From NCBI GenBank assembly GCA_036522155.1, contig DATDGI010000317.1, forward strand, positions 1 through 40,848: a stretch of 40,848 bases of DNA, given 5' to 3'. The notes below the pieces were generated by a model. It was not told the origin of the DNA, made no database searches, and saw nothing but the letters and a program-made list of their open reading frames with translations. The translations under genes and the position numbers were made by a program. This DNA comes from UBA9676 sp036522155 (lineage in GTDB: Bacteria; Actinomycetota; Actinomycetes; Streptosporangiales; Streptosporangiaceae). This document shows, piece after piece, positions 32,738-40,027 of the stretch. Position 1 is the stretch's first letter; every line of letters begins with the position of its first letter.

Positions 32738-33398
32738 ATCAGGCCTGGCGGACAGGGCCGCGGTGCACGCGGCGCTGGCCGACCCGGCGCGGCTGCAGAT
32801 CGTCGACACCCTCGGCGCTGGCGACACCTCCCCGTCGGAGCTGGCCGCGATGCTCGCGATGCCGTCGAACCTGCTCGCGCACCACCTGCGTGTGCTAGAG
32901 CAGGCCGGGCTCATCACCCGCCGCCGCTCCGACGGCGACCGCCGCCGCACCTACCTGCAGCTCATCCCCGGCGCGCTGGAGTCGCTGACCGGCCCGGCGG
33001 CGCGCACGGCCCGGCGGGTGCTGTTCGTGTGCACCGCCAACTCGGCGCGCTCGCACCTGGCCGCGGCGCTATGGCGCCGCGCCAGCAACCTCCCCGCCGC
33101 CTCGGCCGGCACCCACCCCGCCGCGCGGATCGAGCCGGGCGCCATCGCCGCCGCCAGACGCCACCGCCTGGCCATGCGCCGCGTGCGGCCCTGCCACATC
33201 GGCAACGTGCGGCAAGACGGCGACCTCGTCATCACCGTGTGCGACCTGGCCCACGAGGAACTGGGCCGCCAGGCAGCAGTGCACTGGTCGGTCCCTGACC
33301 CGGTCCCGGCCGGTGATCCGGCCAGCTTCGACGCCGCCCTAGCCGAGCTCAGCCACCGCGTTGAGCGCCTCGCACCGCACCTGGCAGCGACCTCCTGA
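32721..33398 (+). CDS. arsRC: ArsR-ArsC fusion: repressor domain plus thioredoxin-type arsenate reductase/LMW-PTP
   Basis: 225 residues. Residues 1-90 are an ArsR-type winged helix (ALADPARLQIVDTLGAGDTS, ELAAMLAMPSNLLAHHLRVL, wing RRRSDGDRRRTYLQL). Residues 99-225 are a low-molecular-weight phosphatase/arsenate reductase domain with the anion loop VLFVCTANSARS (Cys104, Arg110), a second Cys in RVRPCHIGN (Cys158), a third in ITVCDLAHEE (Cys174), and the acid loop VHWSVPDPV (Asp193). It should both repress and reduce As(V) to As(III). The repressor half contains no Cys at all, so arsenic sensing, if any, must use the reductase cysteines. The ATG has no ribosome site and is probably leaderless. 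Confidence 0.92.
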   Translation: MKTELTSGLADRAAVHAALADPARLQIVDTLGAGDTSPSELAAMLAMPSNLLAHHLRVLEQAGLITRRRSDGDRRRTYLQLIPGALESLTGPAARTARRVLFVCTANSARSHLAAALWRRASNLPAASAGTHPAARIEPGAIAAARRHRLAMRRVRPCHIGNVRQDGDLVITVCDLAHEELGRQAAVHWSVPDPVPAGDPASFDAALAELSHRVERLAPHLAATS

Positions 33399-33548
33399 CT
33401 CCTGGCATGCCTGCCCCAGCACGCTGACCCCCAGGGCTCGCGCACCTGCGGCAAAGGCCTCAGTGTCGCTCGGGCGGCGAGGTAGGGTCCAGGCATTCCC
33501 GGATGACCGAGGCCGGGCTTGCCCCGGGCCCGGCCCCAGGTTCCTGGG

Positions 33549-34013
33549 CTAGCAGCACTTCGCCGCTGAAGCGGCCGGTTCCTCAGTGTGGACGTTGGTG
33601 TCGCCGCAGCACTCCGGGCCGTGGCCCTCGGCGTAGAAGGTTGGGCTGTCGGCCAGCACCGTGTAGATCTCCCAGGATTCGCCGTCGGGTACGCCCTGCA
33701 CCCAGAACTTGTCCTGCCTGGCGTAGCAGCAGGTGGTCTCGCCTGCTGTGTCCGGGGCGAGCCCGGTCTGGGCGAGACGCGCCTGCTCTGCTGCCACCTT
33801 CTCGGTGTCGGGGACCTCGATGCCGAGGTGGTTGAGGCTGCCGCCATGGCCGGGATTTTCCAGCAGGACCAGCTTGAGCGGCGGCTTAGTGATGGCGAAG
33901 TTGGCATAGCCGGGCCGGACCTTGGCCGGCTCGGTGCCGAACAGCTTGGTGTAGAAGTCGACGGCCTGGCCGATGTCCTCGACATTGAGGGCGAGCTGGA
34001 GACGGCTGGGCAT
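33549..34013 (-). CDS. arsI: ArsI/CadI-family VOC protein (organoarsenical C-As lyase or Cd-induced protein)
   Basis: 154 residues. A VOC-fold enzyme; ArsI members cleave the C-As bond of methylarsenite with Fe(II) and O2. Motifs are LQLALNVEDIGQAVDFYTKL, NHLGIEV (His62), GETTCCYARQDKFWV (vicinal Cys95-Cys96, the As(III)-binding pair) and SWEIYTVLAD (Glu115). His62, Glu115 and the Cys pair sit where ArsI has them, but the first metal-ligand His of classical ArsI is Gln6. Extra CC pairs near the C-terminus (CCGD, KCC) may bind metal. The ATG at 34013 follows GGGAGG by 6 bases. Divergent from an arsR gene; CadI is the alternative name. Confidence 0.87.
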   Translation of the reverse strand: MPSRLQLALNVEDIGQAVDFYTKLFGTEPAKVRPGYANFAITKPPLKLVLLENPGHGGSLNHLGIEVPDTEKVAAEQARLAQTGLAPDTAGETTCCYARQDKFWVQGVPDGESWEIYTVLADSPTFYAEGHGPECCGDTNVHTEEPAASAAKCC

Positions 34014-34047
34014 GGGAACCTCCCGGAGGGGATAACATTGATAATGG

Positions 34048-34085
34048 TCTATGCCTGGCCTGCTGAGTTTGCCATGAGGCATAGA
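34048..34085. promoter_or_regulatory. Divergent arsI/arsR regulatory region with perfect inverted repeat
   Basis: TCTATGCC (34048-34055) and GGCATAGA (34078-34085) are a perfect 8-base inverted repeat with a 22-base spacer, between the starts of arsI (34013) and arsR (34105). Beside it, CATT-GAT-AATG (34037-34047) is a second small AT-rich palindrome of ArsR-operator type. The half-sites differ from those at the ArsR-ArsC promoter, implying separate repressors. Prediction. Confidence 0.55.
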
Positions 34086-34104
34086 GTGCTGTCAATATAG
34101 ACGT

Positions 34105-34503
34105 ATGTCGAAGTCCCTGCTGGTCCTGAGCCCGGCTGACACCGCGGCCTGCTGCCCGCCGCTGTCCCGCGAGCCGCTGTCGGCAGAGCAGGCCGTCCAG
34201 GTCGCGCCGCTGCTCAAAGCTCTGGCGGAGCCGGTCCGTCTGCGGCTGATGTCGCTGATCGCCTCCCACCCAGGCGGCGAGGCCTGCGTCTGTGACCTGA
34301 ACGATGCGTTCGACCTGTCCCAGCCCACGATCAGCCACCACCTGAAGGTGCTGCACGAGGCCGGGCTGCTGGACCGCGAGAAGCGCGGCGTGTGGGTCTA
34401 CTACCGGGCCCGGACGGAGGCATTGGCCAGCCTCGGCGCGCTGATCGGCGACCCTCCGTCCGGACGGGCCGGACGACAGAGCATGGCGGAGACGCCGTCC
34501 TGA
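34105..34503 (+). CDS. arsR: ArsR-family repressor with N-terminal Cys-Cys and CVC As/Cd sites
   Basis: 132 residues of winged-helix ArsR/SmtB type: LLKALAEPVRLRLMSLIASH, recognition helix LSQPTISHHLKVLHEAGLLD and wing REKRGVWVYYRART. Possible thiol ligands are Cys16-Cys17 (TAACCPP) and Cys61/Cys63 (EACVCDL). Vicinal Cys near the N-terminus plus one near the DNA-binding helix is the arrangement described for the Corynebacterium glutamicum ArsR (Cys15, Cys16, Cys55), so As(III) is the likely inducer. No ribosome site is visible and an AT-rich -10-like AATATA ends 5 bases before the ATG, so the mRNA may be leaderless. It probably controls the divergent arsI gene and itself. Confidence 0.92.
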   Translation: MSKSLLVLSPADTAACCPPLSREPLSAEQAVQVAPLLKALAEPVRLRLMSLIASHPGGEACVCDLNDAFDLSQPTISHHLKVLHEAGLLDREKRGVWVYYRARTEALASLGALIGDPPSGRAGRQSMAETPS

Positions 34504-34683
34504 GCTTCCCGCTCGGCCACGCGGCGGCTGCCACGGATCAATGCGAGACCACAAGGCAGGGGCCGGTATCGGCGGACTGGCTGCGCCTCGCCCGGATCGC
34601 CGGATCCTGTCCTGACTCACTTGGCCTGGATGGGCGTCGAGAGGCGATTCGTTATGTCCCAGGTTCGTTCTTCCGTTCTCACC

Positions 34684-34714
34684 TTTCATCGGTTATCGTC
34701 GATGAGCGATGAAA
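34684..34714. promoter_or_regulatory. Probable operator of the arsR-arsM operon
   Basis: TTTCATCG (34684-34691) and CGATGAAA (34707-34714) form a perfect 8-base inverted repeat with a 15-base spacer (centres 23 bases apart). The right arm covers the arsR start codon at 34709. A nested CATCG/CGATG pair lies inside. This fits an ArsR-type operator that blocks expression of the downstream arsR-arsM pair. Confidence 0.65.
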
Positions 34715-35074
34715 GAAGATGATCAGCCTCTCGACCGGGCCACGGCCGCCGAGTTCGCCAGCTGGTTCAAGGCGCTCGCCGACCCCACCAGAATCCAGAT
34801 CGTCACGCTGCTCGCCCGCCGGGCCAGGCCGATGAACGTGGGCGAGATCGTCGCCGCCGTCGGCGTCGGCCAGTCCACCGTCTCCGCTCACCTCAAGGTG
34901 CTGGCGGAGGTGCGGTTCGTGCTCTTCGAGCACCGGGGCTCCGCCACCTACTACGGGATCAACGACGCATGCGTGGACTGCTTCCCCACCGCCGCCGACA
35001 TCGTCATGGGGCGGCCCGTCCCCGCCCAGCCAGCCACCGTCCCGCCAGCACTATCAGCAGGAGCGCATCAATGA
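34709..35074 (+). CDS. arsR: ArsR-family repressor with C-terminal CxxC, coupled to arsM
   Basis: 121 residues. Winged helix: FKALADPTRIQIVTLLARRA, recognition helix VGQSTVSAHLKVLAEVRFVL, wing EHRGSATYYGIND. The only cysteines are Cys88 and Cys91 (ACVDCFP), after the wing. C-terminal Cys pairs occur in ArsR proteins answering to methylarsenite as well as in Acidithiobacillus-type As(III) sensors. The gene overlaps arsM by 4 bases (ATGA), so it probably represses its own operon and responds to the arsenic species ArsM handles. This differs in sensor position from the arsR 200 bases upstream. Inducer identity is inferred. Confidence 0.9.
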   Translation: MKEDDQPLDRATAAEFASWFKALADPTRIQIVTLLARRARPMNVGEIVAAVGVGQSTVSAHLKVLAEVRFVLFEHRGSATYYGINDACVDCFPTAADIVMGRPVPAQPATVPPALSAGAHQ

Positions 35075-35835
35075 CCGATCCGAGCACCTCTGGCAGGCCC
35101 GCCAGCCGCGACGCCGTCATCGACCGTTACTCCGGCCTGGCCCGCACCGCCCTGGCCGGCGACACCCCCATCGACTGCGACCCCGACGCGTTCGCCAACG
35201 GGTGCTTCGGCGTGGCCGCCTACCCCGGCGTCGATGGTGTCCCCGAGGCGGCCCTGCGTGCCAGCCTCGGCTGCGGTAACCCGCTGGCAGTCGCGGACCT
35301 CAACCCAGGCGAGACCGTCCTGGACCTTGGCTCCGGCGGCGGGCTCGACGTCCTGCTGTCAGCGCGCCGGGTCGCCCCGGGCGGCACCGCCTACGGCCTG
35401 GACGCCAGTACCGACATGCTCACCCTGGCCCGCGCCAACGCCGCCCAGGCCGGCATCTCCAACGCCTGCTTCCTGCAGGGGCGCATCGAGGACATACCGC
35501 TTCCCGACGTCCATGTCGATGTGGTCGTCTCCAACTGCGTCATCAACCTGTCCGCCGACAAGCCGCGTGTCCTCGCCGAGGCGTTCCGGGTCTTGCGGCC
35601 CGGCGGGCGTCTGGGCATCAGCGACGTTACCGCAGACGACGGCACCGACCCCGGCCAGCTCGCCAAAGCCGAGCAGCAGACAGGTTGCGGCGCTACCCTC
35701 ACGCAGCGGCAATACCGTGACCTGCTGGCGGTAACCGGGTTCACCGCCATCACCATCACAAGCACCCACGAGGCCGGACCTGGCCTGCACTCCGCCATCA
35801 TCCAGGCAGTCAAACCAGCCGGGCAGCACACGTGA
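35071..35835 (+). CDS. arsM: Arsenite S-adenosylmethionine methyltransferase
   Basis: 254 residues. It methylates As(III) with SAM, giving mono- to trimethylated arsenic. SAM motif VLDLGSGGGLDVLL, acid GLDAS, and family Cys residues: Cys36 and Cys45 (DCDPDAFANGCFG), Cys68 (LGCGNPLA), Cys156 (SNCVINLSADK) and Cys206 (QQTGCGA). Cys156 and Cys206 correspond to the As-binding pair of ArsM, and Cys68 to the third conserved Cys. The ATG at 35071 overlaps the arsR stop; longer upstream reading is inside arsR and rejected. The C-terminal domain after residue ~220 is shorter than in algal ArsM. Confidence 0.94.
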   Translation: MTDPSTSGRPASRDAVIDRYSGLARTALAGDTPIDCDPDAFANGCFGVAAYPGVDGVPEAALRASLGCGNPLAVADLNPGETVLDLGSGGGLDVLLSARRVAPGGTAYGLDASTDMLTLARANAAQAGISNACFLQGRIEDIPLPDVHVDVVVSNCVINLSADKPRVLAEAFRVLRPGGRLGISDVTADDGTDPGQLAKAEQQTGCGATLTQRQYRDLLAVTGFTAITITSTHEAGPGLHSAIIQAVKPAGQHT

Positions 35836-36001
35836 CGATCCGCCGCACCCAGAGCCACTGACGTTAGCGCAGGAACGGGCGCTGGCCGGGCAGCAAGGCC
35901 GTGGGGTCACGATTTAGGAGGGCGAGGAGAGCCCGTGGCCCCAGCCTGGAGGGTTGCGCCCTGCCACTCTGCTCCTCCTGCGGGCCAGTGGTCACGATGG
36001 T

Positions 36002-36475
36002 TCAGGCTGCCGGGGCCAGGAGGGTGCCTTGATCGACCCTGGACTCGTTGCGGTTGCCGTAGCGTTCGCGCAGTGCCCGCCAGGCCGCCAGCTTCTCCGG
36101 GCGCATCCGCTGGCCGTCGTACAGCTCGTGCACGTAGCAGGAGAGCACCGTGTCCCCGCCTGGCCCCAAGAATTGCACCGTCAGGACCTCCCGCCCGGGG
36201 AAAGAGGGGAACGGGTAGGGCTCACGCACGAAACGGACGCCGGTGATCTCATCGATCCGCACGTCCATCGTCCAGTTCGCCGCGAGGTCGCCGAGTTTGA
36301 CGTGCCACCACCGCCGGTCGGCGGGTCCGCGGAACACCGGTGCCGTCGCTCCGGCGAGGTGGGCGGTCCACCAGCCGACGCCGAAGACGAAGATAAGCTG
36401 TCCAGACTCCGACAGTTCGGCGATCAGGCGTTCTAGCTCGCTGGCCGGCTCGCTGGTATCCGTGATCTTGTTCAT
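36002..36475 (-). CDS. Hypothetical protein, unknown function
   Basis: 157 residues, no family recognised, no signal peptide or membrane helix. The N-terminus is an acidic helix (SELERLIAELSESGQLIFVF). A beta-rich middle follows (RRWWHVKLGDLAANWTMDVR, ITGVRFVREPYPFPSFPGRE) and then a C-terminal helix (LAAWRALRERYGNRN). ATG 36475 is chosen for the GAGGAG site 5 bases upstream. It lies just right of the arsenic island on the opposite strand; no functional link is evident. Confidence 0.6.
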   Translation of the reverse strand: MNKITDTSEPASELERLIAELSESGQLIFVFGVGWWTAHLAGATAPVFRGPADRRWWHVKLGDLAANWTMDVRIDEITGVRFVREPYPFPSFPGREVLTVQFLGPGGDTVLSCYVHELYDGQRMRPEKLAAWRALRERYGNRNESRVDQGTLLAPAA

Positions 36476-36739
36476 GCCGCTCCTCACCCGAGTCGGTGCC
36501 GCTGACGGTTGGGAACACGGCGCCGCCCACGATCGATACCCGGCCGCCTGCCAGATGACCTGCCGGGAAGGCTGCGACTAGACCCTGCCTGACCGGCACT
36601 CATGCAGGTCACCATCGTGGTGTTGGTCCCGTGATTGACTGTGAGTGCCTATGTCGTACCGCGTGATCGGGCACGCAGCCGGCACTGTCTCTCCACCTGT
36701 GGCATGCCCATCGGCTCCTCGCTATGAATGGGGGCCCTC

Positions 36740-38056
36740 ATGGACCCGGAGGACTGTCTCCGCTCGCTGGCGGCTGAGGCATTGCTGCACGCTCATCCGG
36801 AGAGGCCACTGTTCCCTTCGTCGCTGGGCCTGATGGCGGTGGCGAACGCGTTTGTGATGCTGGGCCTGCTGCCGGAGCCGCGGGCCGAGGCCATCTTGGC
36901 TGAGCACCGGGACGGGCTAGATCGCGAGGGCTTCGGGAACACCTGGGGAGTCACCAAGGGTGAGCTGACAGTCCGGCCGGGCGCCCATGAGTACTGGGAG
37001 TCACGGGAGGGGGGACCTACCGGGCTGCGTGAGGCGCCGGTGCTGGTGGCGGCCGCGGGAGTGCGGTGCCCAACCTCGGTCGCGGAGGTGTGTTTTGAGT
37101 GGGTGAAGCTGACCTCCACGGGGTTGCGGGTGAGCTTCCGCGCGACAGCTGCCGATCCCGGCGGGAACCCTCCCCCTGCGCATGTGTCGATGCAGCGGGC
37201 CATGGCGGAGGTCACCGTTACCGATGACACCGGCCACTTGCCTGACCTGACTCTTGAGGGCGTGGGCTGGAGCCGCGTCCAGGAGCGAGGAGAGCAGGAG
37301 TGGCACGGGCAGATGCTCCTAGACCCGAACCCGGCTCGGAAACCCGCCTGGCTTGAGTTCACCCCAGCGCGTGAGGGCGAGTCAGGTCGCGTGGTGTTGC
37401 TGCCGCCCGCCCCGGTGCCGGTGGGCACGACCGAGGCCGCGGGGCCGACCCCGGCCGAGTGCTACCTGGCCGAACTCGCCACCGTCACCAGCTATTCGAT
37501 CGGCGATTCGGTCAGCGAGTCTACGGCTGGACCTGAGGATACGGCGGAGATTGTCGCCACGGTGGCCGACAGCCTCCTTGCGGTCGGCGCGTTGCCGGTC
37601 ACCAGCACCATGCTGCGTCAGTTCCCTGGCAGCCGTGCACCTGCCTGGCAGCTTCCCTTGGTGAGTCGCTGGGGCCGCCGCGTTCATCACCGCGTCGCCG
37701 GGTTCCGGGCGTCGCAGCATCGGGGCCTGGCGGTGCGGCTTCCGCTGGAGCACGCCACGGCCGTGATCGAGAGCATCTCCGCGCCGGGGGAGCTGGTGGG
37801 TGTCCAGGTGTACGGGCACCCTTGGGTGATGGGCGAGTACTGGCCCATGATCACGCCGTGCTTTCAGGTGCGCGCTGTCGATGACGCCGGAAACGAGCAC
37901 GTCGGCATGCCCGGTGACTGGCAGGGCTTCCTAGGAAATGAGGGCAGCGGCAGCTTCTTCTTCTGGCCGCCGATCGACCCGGACCGTAAGAGAATTCGAG
38001 TGATTGTGAGCACACTGTGGGACGCGGCCTGGGCCGAGATCGCGTTGCCGCGATGA
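36740..38056 (+). CDS. Hypothetical protein, unknown function (438 aa)
   Basis: 438 residues, family not recognised. No signal peptide or clear membrane helix. Two parts are visible. Residues of about 1-225 hold a helical start (PEDCLRSLAAEALLHAHPER) and a beta-rich domain with acidic turns. Residues of about 235-438 begin PTPAECYLAELATVTSYSIG and end with strands containing Trp and Pro (EYWPMITPCFQVRAVDDAGN, FFFWPPIDPDRKRIRVIVST). In-frame ATG 36728 lies just upstream; neither has a strong ribosome site. Third positions look less GC-biased than in the flanking genes. Confidence 0.6.
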   Translation: MDPEDCLRSLAAEALLHAHPERPLFPSSLGLMAVANAFVMLGLLPEPRAEAILAEHRDGLDREGFGNTWGVTKGELTVRPGAHEYWESREGGPTGLREAPVLVAAAGVRCPTSVAEVCFEWVKLTSTGLRVSFRATAADPGGNPPPAHVSMQRAMAEVTVTDDTGHLPDLTLEGVGWSRVQERGEQEWHGQMLLDPNPARKPAWLEFTPAREGESGRVVLLPPAPVPVGTTEAAGPTPAECYLAELATVTSYSIGDSVSESTAGPEDTAEIVATVADSLLAVGALPVTSTMLRQFPGSRAPAWQLPLVSRWGRRVHHRVAGFRASQHRGLAVRLPLEHATAVIESISAPGELVGVQVYGHPWVMGEYWPMITPCFQVRAVDDAGNEHVGMPGDWQGFLGNEGSGSFFFWPPIDPDRKRIRVIVSTLWDAAWAEIALPR

Positions 38057-38292
38057 CAACTCCACGAGCCGTCAGTTCTGAGGGGACCGAGCCTGGAGGT
38101 CTGAGGTGAACAGCATCGAGAGGCGGGCGCGGGACATGATCAACCCGTGCTCGACGGCGTTCGCCACCTGGTGGTGCCATTCCGCCCGGTACTGGCGCCT
38201 GCCTCACATGATCACGGGCAACAAGGCCGCCGCTCACCCGGGCCTGTCCCGGCCTGCGGTGCCTTCTGGTGACAGACCCCTTCTGACCTGGG

Positions 38293-38364
38293 TGGGCGAT
38301 ACTGGGATTGAACCAGTGACCTCTACCGTGTCAAGGTAGCGCTCTCCCACTGAGCTAACCGCCC
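38293..38364 (-). tRNA. tRNA-Val (anticodon GAC)
   Basis: 72-base cloverleaf on the minus strand. Acceptor GGGCGGT pairs with ATCGCCC (one G-U), discriminator A. D arm TAGCTCAGTGGGAGAGC; anticodon stem CTACC/GGTAG with loop TTGACAC giving GAC; T arm with GGTTCAATCC. The CCA end is not fully encoded. Third in a Gly-Cys-Val series read leftward. Confidence 0.96.
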
Positions 38365-38367
38365 TCG

Positions 38368-38439
38368 AGGCGGAGGCGGGAATCGAACCCGCGTACAGGG
38401 CTTTGCAGGCCCTTGCCTAAGCCACTCGGCCACTCCGCC
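38368..38439 (-). tRNA. tRNA-Cys (anticodon GCA)
   Basis: 72 bases. Acceptor GGCGGAG/CTCCGCC with the discriminator U typical of tRNA-Cys. Anticodon stem AGGGC/GCCCT with loop CTGCAAA giving GCA; T arm CGGGTTCGATTCCCG. It lies 3 bases upstream of tRNA-Val, so they are surely one transcript. Confidence 0.96.
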
Positions 38440-38526
38440 GCTTCCGGCCCCGTCGCCGGGAGCGAGGAAGGGTTCCCGGGAGCCGTGTGGACCTTCGGCC
38501 GCGTGATACGGCGTCCGGCGCCTCCG

Positions 38527-38599
38527 AGCGGACGACGGGATTCGAACCCGCGACCCTCACCTTGGCAAGGTGATGCTCTACCAACTGAGCCACGTCCGC
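38527..38599 (-). tRNA. tRNA-Gly (anticodon GCC)
   Basis: 73 bases. Acceptor GCGGACG/CGTCCGC, discriminator U. D arm GTGGCTCAGTTGGTAGAGC; anticodon stem TCACC/GGTGA with loop TTGCCAA giving GCC; T arm CGGGTTCGAATCCCG. First of the Gly-Cys-Val cluster, an arrangement common in actinomycetes. Confidence 0.96.
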
Positions 38600-38675
38600 G
38601 TGACCGCCGGCCAGCGACCGGCTCGCGCTTGGCAACTTTAGCCGATCCTGGCCGGCCGGGGAAACTCGGCCGCGG

Positions 38676-39941
38676 CTACGGCAGTGACGCGACCTCTACC
38701 TCCTCTAGCTGCCCGGAACCGAAGTTTCCGGCCAGCAGCGTCCGGCCGTCCGGCGCCACCGCCATCTCGCGGGGGAACTGGCCGGCCGGGACCAGCCCGA
38801 GCAGGGCCGGCCGGCCAGCCAGCGCGGCGGGCACGCTCACCACCGCCAGGCCCGACGTCGCCCCGGCCGCGCCGAACCGGTTGGAGTCGGCCACCACCAC
38901 CCGGCTGCCGTTGCGCACCAGCGCCAGCCCGACCGGCGCCTCACCCACCCGCACCCGGGCAGCCAGCGCCCGGCTTGGCCGGGTACGCAGCAGCGTGGCG
39001 GAGAAGCACAGCAGGTCGTCGCTGCCGCGCGCGGTCACCCACACCTGGCTGCCGTCGGCGGAGGTGACCACCCGCACCGGACTGCAGCCAGCGGCCACCG
39101 TGGCGACGACCGACGCAGCGGGCTGGGTCTCGGCCCGGCTCAGGTCGATGACGCTGAGCGTGCCCAGACCGCCCGGCCTCCCGGGGCTGACCCCGGGCTG
39201 GCCACCACGCGTGAGCTCGCTGGTCGCATACAGCCAGCGGCCATCGGGTGAGACGGCCATCCCCACTGGTGCCACCCCGAGCGGGATGTAACCCACCAGG
39301 TCACCCGGGCCGAAGCCAGTGGCCAGGGCCCGTGCCAGGCTGAACACCGCGGCCCGGTCCTGTGTTTCCAGGGTGACGAACACGAACCGGCCATCTGGCG
39401 ATGCCGCCACCTCGATCGCCCCGCCAGCTGGCTGGCCAGGGCCCAGTACCCCGATCACCGCGCGGGCCGCACCCTGCTCGGCGCGGGACAGGCTGATCAC
39501 GTCCGCGCCCCCGGCGCCGTCCGCCACCAGCAAATACCGGCCATCCGAGGTCAGCGTCTCGCCAAGCGCCCGGCCCGGTACGGCGATCTGCCGGACCAGC
39601 GCAGGCGCTGCCGTGCCGAGCCGGAACACCCCGACCGACCCGCCCAGGGCCACGAACGCCCAGTGCCCATCGCCCGTGATGACGACGCCAAACGGGTTCC
39701 CCGGCACCTGCACCATGGCCGGGTGAACGCCCGATGCGCGCGGGGCGGGCCCGGTCGCCGTACTGCACCCGGGCACCGAGCCAGCCGGCAGCGGGGTCAG
39801 CGACGCCGGCGCCACGATGGAGGCGGTGGACAGCGGCGTCGCCGCCGGTGGCGTGGGCGCCGCAGGCCCGCCGGAGCAGCTAGCACAGACCATGGCCAGC
39901 GCCACGACGGCCATGACAGCTGGCAGGAAGCGGGAACGCAC
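38676..39941 (-). CDS. Exported beta-propeller lipoprotein (YncE/YVTN-like)
   Basis: 421 residues. A signal peptide (RFLPAVMAVVALAMV) ends at Cys22 (CASC; the -3 residue is unusual for a lipobox), followed by a Pro/Ala/Thr linker to about residue 70. The rest is a repeated propeller: blades end in phrases such as VVITGDGHWAFVALGGSVGV, LTSDGRYLLVADG, ASPDGRFVFVTLE, VSPDGRWLYATSE, TSADGSQVWVTARG and VAPDGRTLLAGNF. That gives about seven blades. Such proteins bind ligands or other envelope proteins; no enzyme motif is visible. It starts just upstream of, and divergent from, the ArsR-type regulator. Confidence 0.85.
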   Translation of the reverse strand: MRSRFLPAVMAVVALAMVCASCSGGPAAPTPPAATPLSTASIVAPASLTPLPAGSVPGCSTATGPAPRASGVHPAMVQVPGNPFGVVITGDGHWAFVALGGSVGVFRLGTAAPALVRQIAVPGRALGETLTSDGRYLLVADGAGGADVISLSRAEQGAARAVIGVLGPGQPAGGAIEVAASPDGRFVFVTLETQDRAAVFSLARALATGFGPGDLVGYIPLGVAPVGMAVSPDGRWLYATSELTRGGQPGVSPGRPGGLGTLSVIDLSRAETQPAASVVATVAAGCSPVRVVTSADGSQVWVTARGSDDLLCFSATLLRTRPSRALAARVRVGEAPVGLALVRNGSRVVVADSNRFGAAGATSGLAVVSVPAALAGRPALLGLVPAGQFPREMAVAPDGRTLLAGNFGSGQLEEVEVASLP

Positions 39942-39987
39942 GGGCGAATCCTAGCCAGCACCGCCCGGTCGCGTTTGTCACACATAG

Positions 39988-40003
39988 TTCGATACAGATC
40001 GAA
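39988..40003. promoter_or_regulatory. Probable operator TTCGAT-N4-ATCGAA
   Basis: A perfect 6-4-6 palindrome, 25 bases before the regulator start at 40028 and 46 bases from the divergent lipoprotein start at 39941. Likely bound by the regulator itself; the site is positioned to affect both genes. Prediction from symmetry and position. Confidence 0.6.
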
Positions 40004-40027
40004 ACATCGCTGCGTTACCGTCGGGAC

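Noticed and set aside
38103..38339. A 77-codon frame ending inside the tRNA-Val gene
   Set aside because: It reads through the tRNA on the antisense strand and resembles no protein; tRNA-derived spurious ORF.
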